From NCBI GenBank assembly GCA_948099385.1, contig CANUEZ040000029.1, positions 1,953,501 through 2,017,500 on the forward strand: 64,000 nucleotides of DNA, in the 5' to 3' direction. This document shows, piece after piece, positions 38,285 through 50,369 of the stretch (its first letter is position 1; each line of letters starts with the position of its first letter). The position numbers and the translations under genes are program-made. This DNA comes from Fasciola hepatica (taxonomy: Eukaryota; Platyhelminthes; Trematoda; Plagiorchiida; Fasciolidae). Under the pieces are notes generated by a model. It was given only the letters and a program-made list of their open reading frames with translations, was not told the origin of the DNA and ran no database searches.

Positions 38285-41200
38285 GTAAGTTCCGAAAACT
38301 TCATGCAACCTTTGGCCTTATCTTGAATACAAGTAAGGAGTGATTTCCCAGAATATATAATGAACTGTCTTGATGCAGATAAAAAAGACTATATTACATT
38401 TACGTGAAACAGTTTCCTCTGGTTCTTCCAATGATATTGTTAAGAACAGCTCGTTACCATATGATTGAATAGGTCTACAGGAACTGGAGCACACAATTTA
38501 TTGGAAAGCTGGTGTTAACCGACATAACTTAGACCTTGCGAACATTTACCTTACTCATATGATCATAACTCATATATTTGTAGAATATCGTGAGACCACT
38601 GGCAAATGCATGGCCAAGTGATAGCAGTGCGCATCCATAACTGTGCAAGTGCTTTGCACACGGATTCGCCCGATAACTGGCTGCTTTCTGGCTACCAAAC
38701 CATAACAAACCACATCTGATCAGAATGCAATGATTTATGTAAACAAACTAAAGTTCCAGTCCAACTTCTGTTAAACACATATATGTGCAGCTTCTGTTCA
38801 ATGTTACTCTTTAGATCAGCCCTTCATTAGGCATTCTCATACTTGCACTTTATTTACGCTGAAGAAATTTAGTCAACATGGTCACGACTTTAGCGAAGTA
38901 ACTAACAAAATGTTACTGCTTAGGAAAATATTTTTAGATGTAGAACCCTCTCCAATTATTAGTCGAATCTCCTCAGAATTTCAAGAGGTTTGTGATCGTA
39001 TTGGGCATGGTAGCTTCCAGTTCATCCTGAGCCATCACCTCATCATGAAGCAACTGCGTAGTTCAAATATTTCTATTTTTGAAAGTGGTTTAGACAAACG
39101 GGTACTCGCATGGGTTTAATCAATTGTATTTACGTTATTTGTGGCCACCTACAGCTACCTTTACAAGCGAACAATTCATCCGGTACAGCTGAGATGTTCC
39201 GTCTAATCGTTATATCAGCTTGCATAATGGTAAATAATAAAGCTTTTTAGCGAGTGACTCTCAGTCATCCCCCAATATTTTCTATTGCACAATTGTTCAA
39301 GACTGTTGAAAAAAAAACACATATAGCAAAGTGCAATTCACTGGCATGGATCTTGGGTTCAAATCGCACTTGAAGTTAAGTGAATTTGTGTTGATATAAA
39401 TTCTCGGTGAAAACACATTGTCATGGATTGACATGAATCCTACCACAATTCAGCTTTGCGTTGCTTGTTGATATTCTATACCAAGCGATTTTCAAGCCCA
39501 GTGCGATTAGTTCCTTCTATTTGCAGCTTAGAAACAGTTGTACTCTAAGTAAAACTGTAAAATAAATCACAAAAATGTTCATATCTACTTTGATACATAA
39601 TGTTCATCTTGTGAGTGGTGTTATGGTAAGAAACCACAATGGCAACAATTTGAAGAGACGTTTTAATTTGTTTTATTCAACCTGATGCATTCAAACAAAA
39701 ATGTCTTTCATATCTGAGTAGATGCTTTTACCCAGTATTTAGTAACAAACTGTAGCTGGACGACTCGTAAGACATACTAGGAATATCACAAATGAACTCA
39801 GTCCTGCCCGGATCACAGTAAAATCGTAAGATAAAATGATAAGCATTTGCAACGAGAAACTCACATTTTTCTTGAATAGTTCCGTCCAGAGTGAGGTCTG
39901 GCAATGGTTTCCATATGGTATTTATGTTTTTTCCTGTTCGAACTGCAATGGTTAACCCGATAGTTTCGTTACCCACTTATCAATAAAATGCGCTAACCTT
40001 TTTGAATCACGTTGACAAACTTGGATCACCAAAACCCAAGAGTCCATTGGTCGTGTATTTCCATGTACATGAATATATGCAAAAGTGAGAAAAAACATTT
40101 TGAAGTGAGGATAATAAGGAACACATTTAGGATAAGATATCCTTCTAACGAGAAAAGCCGAAAATGCAGCAAACAGTCTTACTTAGTGAATGTTTACAAA
40201 CCGAATTTGTGGCCTCAACGTTAAGAACAAGATTATAACTGAACGAAATTATTATTTTGCTTCAAAGCACGGCTAAAGTTACGTACGTGCCCTACTGTAT
40301 CCACCTGTATATTAAACTTATTTGTCCCCGCTAGAGTTTATTTTACCTTGCGTTAATTAGAAATAAAAAAATGTCTCTTATATGTCGAATACGGAGAAAT
40401 ATACTTTTTTTAAAAACGGATATCCTTCAGGCTAATTACCCACATTGAACCCAATGTTTAGTAAGCTTTTTGCATTTACACAAATTTTGAAACTTGATCA
40501 TTTATGCTCAACACCCCCAGAGGAGATTCAGTACTTTATTAGTTTATGCCTAGGGCCAACCTAACACTTTGCAAGCTGTGCATCTCGTTTGACATTTTTC
40601 TACATAACACAACTGTATTTTTGTACCGCCCCCTCTACAGGTTTTCAAGAAGCGCAAACAACTCATTAGTCGTCACATGAAATCACCAACCACGAGAATA
40701 GAAAACTATTTGAACAGTCCGCGGGAACCAGAAATCGTCCATGTCAACCGCGTTCAATGCAAAAACGACCAAACGTTGACTGTTCGGAATCAAACACTTC
40801 CGGCTGACTTGAACAGATCAGATTGCTCTAAGTCCACAACAAAAAGTAGAACCAATTCCACTGGATCCAACAACCATATTATCTCAAGTCACACCAGTCC
40901 ATGTGCTACTCCTGAGCTGTTCCCAGAACGGGACAAACCGATCGTCTTGCCACCAGCAGAAAATTCAGAGAAAGATAAACTAGCTTCGGACGTGGATCGA
41001 AATATGGAAGAAGCGGAAACTAAGGTGTCGCAAAAATCATCACGGAAACTCAGTTCTGAGTGTGTGATGCCTGAAATTCAGATACTGGCTGAACCTGCAT
41101 CCGGTGGATTCCCGACGCCAGTGGACCCAGAAAATCGTTCTTGTGTGTTCAATGGGGAACGTTCTAAACTCTCTGTACGCCATTTAACAGATTCAGTCAC

Positions 41201-41429
41201 GTTTCAAAATCTGAAAACAGCAGCCATGCTTTTCGTGGTAGCCATTGTGTACATTGTGGCCTTTTTACCTGCGATGTTAATGGCGAACGAACTGATCACC
41301 TTGTATTTACCGGTATTTTACTTATACTACGTGAACAATGCGATCAACCCCATCGTGTATGGGTTCATGAATCCGAACTTTCGGGCTGACATACGAAAAT
41401 TGTTTGTGCAGAAATGCAGATGCACCTGA
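37586..41429 (+). CDS. Class A (rhodopsin-like) GPCR, two coding exons (join 37586..38284, 40641..41429)
   Basis: The gene encodes a seven-transmembrane G-protein-coupled receptor of the plasma membrane, probably a peptide-type orphan; the ligand cannot be told from sequence. The spliced product is about 495 residues. It shows the GN of TM1 (N30), the AD of TM2 (D57), Cys84 at the top of TM3, DRY at 108-110, FLP in TM6 (P443) and NPIVY in TM7 (469-473), followed by an amphipathic helix 8. The spacing Cys84 to Arg109 is the family's usual 25. Exon 1 ends at the end of TM5 and exon 2 carries the whole third intracellular loop, TM6 and TM7, so neither exon alone makes a receptor. I chose ATG 37586 because it is the first in-frame Met after a TGA at 37529. 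That leaves only about 12 residues before TM1, so an upstream exon is possible. Flatworm-specific or lophotrochozoan orphan rhodopsin families are the likeliest home. This is inference. Confidence 0.9.
38285..40640 (+). other. GPCR intron, 2,356 bp, GT-AG, phase 0
   Basis: The donor is GTAAGT at 38285 and the acceptor is a pyrimidine-rich CCGCCCCCTCTACAG ending at 40640. Both flanking codons are complete, so the reading frame joins without change. The intron holds no host exon that I can support. It does contain an antisense frame at 39728-39976 that resembles a worn RNase H domain (see that entry). Confidence 0.85.
39728..39976 (-). mobile_element. Antisense RNase H-like relic inside the GPCR intron
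   Basis: The minus-strand frame contains NETIGLTIAV, then WKPL with a Glu exactly ten residues after the Leu, then FYCDPGRTEFICD. In Ty3/gypsy RNase H the corresponding blocks are SDTAIGAVL, WxPLAFFSRKLxPAE (same Trp to Glu distance) and FLEGRxFTIFTD. The last segment has lost a few residues. There is no host splice pair that I trust, though AAAAAT followed by GTGAGT within it could act as a donor on that strand. Confidence 0.38.
40641..41429 (+). CDS. GPCR exon 2: third intracellular loop, TM6, TM7, helix 8, stop
   Basis: The exon starts after the acceptor CCCCCTCTACAG in phase 0 with VFKKRKQLISRHMK, a basic juxtamembrane stretch typical of the TM5-loop 3 junction. Loop 3 runs to about residue 421 and is rich in Ser, Thr, Pro, Glu and Asn, so it is probably disordered and phosphorylated. 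TM6 is about 424-447, with AFLP in place of the usual CWxP. TM7 is about 456-475, with NNAINPIVY. Helix 8 starts GFMNPNFRADIRKLF. The protein ends ten or so residues later with two cysteines (492 and 494) that could be lipidated. The stop codon is TGA at 41427. Confidence 0.9.
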   Translation, partial: VFKKRKQLISRHMKSPTTRIENYLNSPREPEIVHVNRVQCKNDQTLTVRNQTLPADLNRSDCSKSTTKSRTNSTGSNNHIISSHTSPCATPELFPERDKPIVLPPAENSEKDKLASDVDRNMEEAETKVSQKSSRKLSSECVMPEIQILAEPASGGFPTPVDPENRSCVFNGERSKLSVRHLTDSVTFQNLKTAAMLFVVAIVYIVAFLPAMLMANELITLYLPVFYLYYVNNAINPIVYGFMNPNFRADIRKLFVQKCRCT

Positions 41430-44400
41430 AAGTGAGAGGCTGACATTTACCGGTAACTGACTGATTTTGAACAGGTTTTAAAAACGACCAACCTTAACGA
41501 CCATTCATTGTTGACATACGTATCTACCATATCCCCGAAATTATGCACCACGGATGAAGTATCGCAGATTCACTACTCATGTATGGACATCCTGTACATA
41601 AGATTTTTTTCTAAACTGATATATTGACTAATGGGTACATCCGATAATATTATTAAAAACGACGCTTTATTCAGTAAAATATCTGCTGGGTTACATTTTG
41701 GGAAGATGTATCCAATCTGACTCCATGCTTTTCGGGGAAAAATGGATCAGCCTTCATTCTAGACCAGATTGTAAAAGTGGTCGGTTCTTGGTTCACAAGG
41801 TCTAAATGGCAAACAACTTTTTACAAAGATCAGGACCTGTGTAAAATGTCTTCCTATCTGTCGAGAAAGGGCAATGTTCCGCTCACATATAGACTAATGC
41901 ATGATTATCGATTAAAGAAGTTACATATTGAGTCTGGATATTGATTGTACACGGAAAAGTTGTTTGATCGTAACCGAGCCACAATAATCTTGTGGACAGA
42001 AGCAAAGCCAGACTATAGGAAAATCCACATTGGGCATCAGTTTCCAACGGAGACCGATGTCAGCAAAGTAGGGGATGTCAACAAAAACCAATAGCAATAT
42101 AACCAGAACTTCGGATAGTCAATTCAAACGTCGAACAAGCAGTTCTTTTTGCAATTGACAGTGTTATCTAGTTTGGAAGCAACCAGCAAACCATTCATTT
42201 GTCCGAGGCTCTAAGGTTTTCTCACGTAATGAAAATGCACGCTTCCCATATTCTCTGTGAAGACGTACCGGGTAATTTAGCGATTTCTTTAGAGTTCCTC
42301 AGCACTGAAACTTGCGTGGCGAACCGTGGCGCTAAATTTCAATAAATACGTAATTATTATGAACGAGCAACGTTTGCCACATACCTTTTTGTCATAAACG
42401 AGACTTCAACACTTCACACGCACAGATTTTACTCTTTCAGTCATTCGATACTGTCGACCAACTTGGGTAAGCGCAAAACGTGAATCATCTTACAGACGAG
42501 AGAAACATGATGAGCAAATTTGAAATTCATTAGGATAAACATTCACCGTTTGATTTGCTCGAAATGTACTCTGAGTAAAAAATCAGAGGAACAAAGATGG
42601 TAATTTTTTCCTGAAAAACAACAGCGTTTCGCCACAGAAAGCTCATAGTTTCACTCGGTGAGATGAGCATGAGAGCGGTCTAGAATCTTGTTCTGAGTAG
42701 TGCAACTCTACAAATAGAAAGCTTTAAACTTAGCAAGGTTCACTTACTAGTTCCACAAAAAAGTGCACTCTAATAAATAGTTTCGCTCTCTTGATTGAAT
42801 CAAAATATACTGAAACTTATGAACACGTGATGCCGATGTAATTTCAGGGTTAACATTACCAAGTGATAGAATTAATGGTCGCAACCGAAAATCTATGATC
42901 ACTTGTTTGGCGTCGGTTAATCGTGATTTAGTTTGACAATGATAGTTCACACTTTTCATATCTTTCTGTGGCTCCATGAAATTCTAATACAGAATGCTGT
43001 CCTACGATTTCAGTTTTTGTGAACCAGCATTAAAAGTAAGACATTCGGTACAAAAACAAACGGATTTCCGATGTTTTTTCCATGATTACCTCAGATGTAC
43101 TTCAACCAATACGGTCAAATTACAGGCATTTTCCAGTACATGAGCTTTTAGTTCGTGATAATGTCATCGTCTGTGTCACACTAACCCCGTACTGCAAGGT
43201 AGTTGGTGAATATCATATATGTTTACAGAACAACAATAATTGGGGAATATGTATATTCTCTAAGGCAGTCTATGTGTCCACAGATTTTTTGTTTGGGGTC
43301 GAAAGGTGAACGATGCCCGGGCAAAGATTCCAGGCCTATGTTAGGCAGTTCCCTTTTGTTCGCATGGTATCCAACGGTATTGCTTCCTCTGCGTTGCAGT
43401 CAACGTTGATATTGCTCTATCCTAATCTTGGTCATTTCTTGTGCTACGTCGACCCAACTGTTTTTGGTATGTACGACTGTTTTCAATAAGGTTTGACTTG
43501 GGCAGCTGAAACAACACACGATCTTTATGTGGGACTGTGTGAATAGTAAGCGGGTATGCAGACAGTTTACAACAAACGTTTCTGCGGGCAGAAAAATGGA
43601 TTTTCTGACGAGATCAGCATAGCCTTACTAAATAGTTCCTAGTTGAATAACCTTACCATCACGGGATGTTAACATTTCCTTGGGGACCTATGGAAGTTCA
43701 CAAAATGGTGCATCACAGAACTGCTGATCATGTGCGAAAATTGCAGTACGAAAGATTCCCTGCAGAAACAAAAAAGGGTTTGCAATGACTGAAAATAGTC
43801 CGTACCATAATTGAACTAACTTTCCAAACTGAAGGTATATCAGCTTGATAGCATCAGGTCCTTATATCATTTTCCATGTAAGTTGGGTAATTAAAAAAAG
43901 TACTTCATTAAGTAATATATCAGAAATTTCATCGCGCTTACTCCTCTCTTTGAAGGAAATAGTTATTTTTCAAGATATGAACTTGCGTATCAAGTATTTT
44001 CATTTGTTTTGAAAGTAATGGGGCAACAATAAAACTCGTTAAATCCCTAGAACTTCAAAAAGATACCTTTTAGTATGGTTCGAATAAAACATTGGGTAAA
44101 AGGGAAAATTGGTCGGCTAAAACTCGTGATAGAAGGTTTTCTGTCCTATTAAACTGACCAAAACTGTTGACTGATTGTGCTGTAGTTCGTTTGCATTGGG
44201 CAATTGCAGCGTTCCACGGAAACAGAGCTAAAACCAGGCCGACAGTCAATTCACCCACATGCGGGTGGTAAAAATGCACCTAAAGTGACCATCAAAAAAG
44301 TTATCTCTAATAAATGGGTAGTCTATACAACCGTTGAGAAGGTCTTTGTTATAACAATTTTCAAAGAACAGAAAGAGGGAGAGAGTGCGTGAGAAGTCAA

Positions 44401-46667
44401 CACTGTCGTAGCCTTGGCTATACTGGTGTGAAGAATCGTAACAAGTCCAGCCATGAGAAACCAGCACGCTGGGATAAACCACGTATAATATAAGCACTGA
44501 TGAAATGAAGCGAAATCAATGCCTAAATTAGAGAAATTATTGCTGTTCTGATGATTTGCCTAAAGGAGGTACTGAAGACGATACACGCGTACTGTCGAAG
44601 GAAGAAGGTCTATTATTTGCAGAATAAAAGCAGTTTTTTTTAAATTGGGTTCAATAGAGACAAAACTCTTTCGGTCTATTCTAGACGGAATATTTGTTTT
44701 CCCTGGTAATTACGGACCTATAAAGGCAAAAAGTATGACATTCGATTTAACCCCTCGGAATATACTTTTGTAATGTTTGTATTTCCAAGTTTAGGAGTTG
44801 AACATGATAAATGCGAAAATTTACCGGTTCATCGGTATAGAACGATTACGTCCTTCATTATACTTGAAAACACAAATTTCTGTAATCCGTATGTGTACAT
44901 TTCTCATACCTTATCAGGGTACTTTGTTCTCGCATCTAAACCGGCTAGCAAAACTGACAAAATAACACCGAGAGAACCCATGTCATGTCAAATTCAGTAC
45001 GACATCAAACTCCAACTACGGACTTAAAAAGTGGCTCATAAAACGAAAGCTGATTAGTGCAGTATTGAAATGATGTCGCAAATTCCGACACTTGGAAAGT
45101 CAGAAAAACTAGGAAAAACCCATTAAACAGATGAGGTATCATAAATATCATGGTTTTTCAAGGCAAATGTTTCAGAAAATAAAACACCAAAGCATATACT
45201 TGTGCTAGGCATACTCGTATCCACGGAATATGCCTGGGATGATTTGCACAGAAAATCTTGCAAATTCAACCGTAATCGAGCATTTACCTCTTGGAATTTT
45301 CAGGACCCTATGAATTTTATTAGCATAAATTTCAATGGCTCTTTGATTAAATGGGTGGAAAAAACAGAATTGCTCCCAGAATGCACCGGGGTTTTATGGT
45401 TGTATTCTTTCTTGTCTTCCTTCGCACTTACATCCCACCTACGTGATCATTCACTTCCAAGTGGATACATTTTCCAGATTATTCGAAAGGCACTTACAGC
45501 TCTTTTTTACTTCCACACAGTGTGGAAATAAACTCGAGTTGCTAGAGTACGGACTGAGTGGGTTTTAGGAAAAACAGCTCCGTTTCTGATGAAAAAAATA
45601 ATAAAGGGACATTTGAATACGCATCATAACTAAGCGATGAACGAATTGCCTCGTAGGTTTGCAGCAAATTAAAATGAAGCATACTAAAAACCAGAAGTAC
45701 CATTTCAATCGCTCCACAGGAAATAAAAATGCAACCCGAGAGAGTTTACCACATTTTTAATACAAGCCAAAGGAAGTGGTAGTTAGCTTGCAAATACATT
45801 TGCTATGAAGTCCTGAATGAATGAAAAAGCAAGGTGAAAACTATCAGGCACCCAAAGATAAAGCTATATTTTCACAAGAAGCAGGATGCTATCGAAAAGG
45901 GAGAATTGTTTTGGGAGGTTTTAAAACAAAACTTACTACTGGTTTGAAATGACTCACGAACAGCTGAAGCTGAAAGCTTCCTATTTATACCACAGGGACG
46001 AAACAGTTAAACAAGGTGTATGAGTGCTTTATCTGACTATATTTGACTTTTTGTCTTGTTCAACAGCCGTATTAATGAGAAGAGCCCATCACTCCCGTGA
46101 ACAGATAAAACGATACATGCTCAAAAGTGATAAGTAGTTATTCGTGGGAGGTGATTCCCAATATCTGTGAAAAATACTCTAATTTATTCGCCAACACATG
46201 ATGAGGTTTGAAAATACTGATTACTACGCACAAGTCACGTAAAGGTTTCCAAGTCACACTGATATCCCGGGCACTAACTTCTGCCGAATTTTGTTTTATT
46301 TCCAATTGATTTTTAAAGTGCAACAAAAAAACCGGAAACATTCCGTCCCATCAGTTATCACCAAGAAGGTCACCCCCACCGGTGATGAATAGTGTACAAC
46401 TAGATAAAAGTCGATGGTGTTATCAACAAACGAGATGTTTGCTTCTTGTAGTACATTTATGGTTTCTTTTCTCATAAGTCGTACGGAAATTCAAGTTTTC
46501 TGGTTCTTGGTTTTACTGAGAGAAAACAGATGTGGAATTTTGAGAAGGCGATTTGTATTCTTTCGATTAGAAATAGGAGACATGTTGCGTAATATGTGTT
46601 TTGCTTTAGCATGTGTCAACATTGATTCGACTTCATCATAAATCGGATAATATTGGCCTGGATCTTG
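41430..46667. other. GPCR 3' region, then no supportable gene
   Basis: The first 250 bases are probably GPCR 3' UTR. Beyond that, frames are at most 109 codons (45202-45531, +) and show no known motif. Confidence 0.45.
41652..41657 (+). terminator. Candidate polyadenylation signal ATTAAA for the GPCR
   Basis: ATTAAA lies about 220 bp past the GPCR stop and is followed within 40 bp by a GT-rich stretch (GCTGGGTTACATTTTGGG). It is the nearest plausible signal, because no AATAAA occurs earlier after the stop. A later AATAAA near 42340 is an alternative. Confidence 0.3.
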
Positions 46668-46856
46668 TCAACTTTTATCAGCCAGACCGATGTGGAAAAC
46701 ATGAAGTAAAAATGACAAAACAAAACTGCTAATTTCCTTCGACACAAACGATCTGTCAAGCTCACTCTGCTCCATTTTCCAAACAAGGACGACGGGGTTC
46801 TTCTTGGTAGCAAACGTGCTCAGATACCGCTGGACGCTACTAAACAGAACAAACAT
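46668..46856 (-). mobile_element. Possible Ty3/gypsy RT C-terminal relic
   Basis: VLFSSVQRYLSTFATKKNP resembles the LxSYYRRFIxxFATIxxPL block at the thumb and connection of Ty3/gypsy reverse transcriptases, with matching spacing of Arg, aromatic, FAT and Pro. What follows only weakly suggests the W-C-AF-LK block. It is a short, low-identity call. Confidence 0.28.
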
Positions 46857-47928
46857 TTGTAAATTTGAACATGTTTAACCGTACTCCACCATATGTGTCT
46901 TGGCTGATGCGTTTTCCGAAACTGACTTCAACACAGATAAAACAAATACGAATAGTGGAAATAACTGCAAACGGGGAGGGGGCATTTGTTGAGGACTTTT
47001 TCAATCAAAACTGTATTTGACAATTCCACACACCTAACTCGCTTATGAAACAACAATCGTGATGTACACAGCTATTGGGTCTTGCATGTTAAATTATATA
47101 GTGAATTAGTATATTGTGAAGGTGTTACGATGGAATCAGATGCGAGAGAAGGAAAGACACAGCTTTTCTTTTTCACAAGTACTTCTGTCGAATAATACTT
47201 CTGCAATTGTCTTACGAACACCTATATCCATAATACTTACCTACAAAAGTAACTACTAGCCCTTTCGAACGCGATTAAAAGGGTCTTTTCAACTGTTTTT
47301 GATCTCTCAAAATGAAATTGTCTACTCAATGAATCACTTTCCTCAAGTCCTTTACGGACTTCAGTATTGTTTTGTCATGAACGTTGTTCTGTGAAGTTCA
47401 CTGGACAATATCTTCGCTCACATTTGAAAGCTTTCCGATGACGGCATTGTTTGTGCATGATTGTCTTCAAAGAGCTTTGCCATTTTCTCTACTAGCCACG
47501 AATGCACTGCTGTCAATGAACTAATTGCGGCAAAGGTATCGCACAATACATCGTCTGAGTGCGAATACCTATCACTTTCCGTTTTAGACTTTGGCTTGCT
47601 GGATAAATGTGCTGAATCACTAATAATGGAAATGTTTTGCATATGTTTCTACCGCAGTCGCAATTACCTGATGACCGAAGGATCCGTGTAGCTGCCGGTA
47701 TGGAATGGCAATTCAAGATCAACATTTCAATCTTGGTAAAATAAACTTTTCTCAATAAGGCTTTGTTAGCAATCTCACCAATATGAAGTCAAAAACGTTT
47801 CATGTCCTCAGGCGTGATGTGAATTGCGATACAGGAAAGGGTAAAACACGATCAGATATGTGGGAATATTATGAAGAACGTTACGTGGGATTGTGGTTGT
47901 CTAAAGATAACTAGCAGAGTTTCATTGA
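46857..47928. other. No gene seen
   Basis: Overlapping frames of about 75 codons lie on both strands near 47418-47755. One is acidic, but no domain is recognised. Confidence 0.45.
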
Positions 47929-48190
47929 GACAGTAGTGCAAATACAACATTTAGGAATTTTCAAAACGCTATCCTTTGCCATCTTGCAAAGAAGACTCAG
48001 TTGAAATCTCAATTTGGAACCCAAGCACCGGTCTTATGTTCAGGTAATTCTACCTAAGCGATGTTACTTTTCAAGACTTTCCGTGTTTATTGGAGTATTA
48101 AACATCAGCAGTTGGAAAGAAATCGAGAACACGATTTGAAAAAATGAATTATCTTCACGGGAGTCACAGTTTGGTTTGTGAAATTTGAAA
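47929..48190 (+). mobile_element. Possible RNase H portion of a gypsy relic, upstream of 48501-49031
   Basis: Reading in one frame from 47929, TTFRNFQNAI resembles the AAFxxVKxAL block before RNase H. After one in-frame stop, YWSIKHQQLE keeps the S, K, Q and E spacing of FFSKKLxPAE. The region lies the right distance upstream, and on the same strand, of the integrase-like frame that starts at 48501, as in a real pol gene. The stops show that it is decayed. Confidence 0.28.
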
Positions 48191-48500
48191 TTAATATTTC
48201 ATTACTCTTTAATATGTGAAAGAAATTTGGAACCCCATTTCACCGATCGAATAAGATCACAATGGTCATTTTTAGGCACCCATGTTGGTCAACCATTGAG
48301 TAGTATGGCATACAAATAAGTTAATAATTTTTGGCAAAATAAACGTTGGCACTCCGTTCACCCTAATAATCTTCTTGGCTCCTGTTGAAGAGGGCATATC
48401 CAAATAGTAGTCATAAATGTGATTTCATATGTGGAACAGTCATGCATGCATAATGCACACGATATATATTCATAACATTATTCCTGAAGTTGCACAATAA

Positions 48501-49031
48501 AAATACCTGCAAGAACAGTTTATGCCAAATCAACTTTCTTTTTGGCTGACGTGTTTAGTCTTTTTGAAACTTTCTTCATCTTCGCATGAGTTCAGAGTAA
48601 CTACTTTGTTCGGGGATCTTGCACAAAACCAAATAATTTTGTCCCATGTGGATTTCCCGTTTCCTATTACAAAAGCAATAAATGGCGATTCTCGTCAATT
48701 TTACCGGTTTGAAATAATGGAGGTGTTACTAAATTCACAAGCTGCCATTAAGTCATCCATAAATACGATCAACAGTAAGGATTTTGTTGCATCCTCAGCC
48801 TTTCAAAGCGAAAATATCACAGACGTTTACACTCAAAGTTGTAACTGTATACAAACAGGCTGTTCTAGCCCATTCAACCGGAGATTCGCATCAAAACACA
48901 GCAGAGAACCCGCTGCATTTGTTCATACACATTTTGGTTTCATCCACATCATACCCATTATAATTAGATCAATTACACGAACAATACCAACAAGAATGAA
49001 AGCCAACAAACCATTTTTATCCAAAGGGTGA
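48501..49031 (+). mobile_element. Integrase N-terminal (zinc-domain) relic, 177 open codons
   Basis: This is the longest open stretch outside the receptor. From residue about 60, RFEIMEVLL is followed by AAIKSSINTI and KDFV, then DVYTQSCNCIQTGC, then AAFVHTHFG. Ty3/gypsy integrases show LRRxVFDxLH, then HPGIRAT, then a DVRxWxxxCxxCQ zinc motif, then RFxHVHxDxVGP, in that order and spacing. The histidines and the core Asp are lost. The first ATG (48522) happens to start a signal-peptide-like segment (FWLTCLVFLKL then SSSS), so a small secreted protein is the alternative reading. The TATATATT at 48463 could then be a promoter. I favour the relic. Confidence 0.42.
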
Positions 49032-50369
49032 GAGCATTGCGTGCAGTATTAGCATCCGATATCTGAATTTCACAATATATTCACATTCATTTCACTGATC
49101 TTAAAACTGATATCAAATTTAGTTTTCCACTGACGGCTGAGAATAACGTAAAAGTTTTTGATGATTCTGACAAAATGATGATTGCCCAGTGTACCGGGGG
49201 CATTTTAAACCAAATAAATGAATGCGAACAGCGATAATTCAGTTCAAAACAAGAATATTGTCACTAGCTTATTTCTTCAGCTCATCTCGGTGACTGCAAA
49301 CTTGCATTGGTTTCAATATTTGATTACAGAGCACATGCCATTCATTCCCTTTTCAGACCAAACAAAGCGAAAGCGTAGAGAGTTTGAATAAAGATTGATT
49401 TCAATGCCAGAAATGCCGGAAATAGGGTTTGATTGGCGTATGTTGGGCAACAATAATTCCACTAACCTCGATAATGACCAGTTTCGACTTCACTTTTCGA
49501 GTTTACCCGGAAGTCTCATTCATTTTATCCGGTAAGATGATGTGCCAAGATCTATCGTGTAAGAAAATGGAGGTCCTTGTGTACGTGGACATTGGCAGAG
49601 TGACAAAAAGTTGTGCAGTTTAAACTTTTTCCAGTTGAACACTTGAACACCAGGCGCTGGTTGTCAGCTGGGCTTACAAGGGATAAGGTATTCAGTAAAA
49701 GGATTGGGTGGGTCTCTGCTCTTGGAAATCGAGTGACGGAAGGGCCCTTCATGAAGTAGTGACTGGGGCCAGCAAATTACTGGAAGCCACCCCAGACAGC
49801 CATTTGATTAAAAATTGGACGCACGAATGTCCATCTAGGAAGATACGGGGGCACCGTGATATCATGATTTGCAAAATGTCAGGTAATATCTGTGTTGCCC
49901 GACTACCTATCTGATAATAAAGTCGATCCTCTAATACTCACACACGTTAAACATATTTGCCATTTAGGAATGGCATGCGAAATGAAATGGCATTTCAAAA
50001 TTTAAACTGATCTTTGTGTACGGTAAAATAAGGGATACCATGGTATGATGTTTGTCCTACTCTCTAGAATTATGTAAGTCCGATTGTGATTTCAACAGAT
50101 ACTTCACTGATCAACACGTCTCCACACTGTACTCGTGATACTAGTGTCAAAGGAGGTTGTCATGAACTTTGTCTTGGATACATTTCCCACTGTAAAGTGA
50201 ATGATTTGCAAGAAACGGTTTTGGCCAAATCCCAGCCCTTGCTAGAGTTATTGCCATTCATCTGAATGACACGCTCTATGAATACAGAATCAGCGAGAGA
50301 GAGATTTACGGATCCATCCTGGTAGTGGGCTCAAAACAGTGACATAATCTTCAGCTGTTTCGGGCCAAA
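49032..50369. other. No supportable gene
   Basis: If 48501-49031 is an integrase start, the catalytic core should follow here, but I cannot recognise it. The stretch around 49680-49900 has slightly raised GC. Confidence 0.45.

Noticed and set aside
39355..39370. GGGTTCAAATC resembling a tRNA T-arm
   Set aside because: There is no matching stem, D-arm or anticodon arm upstream.
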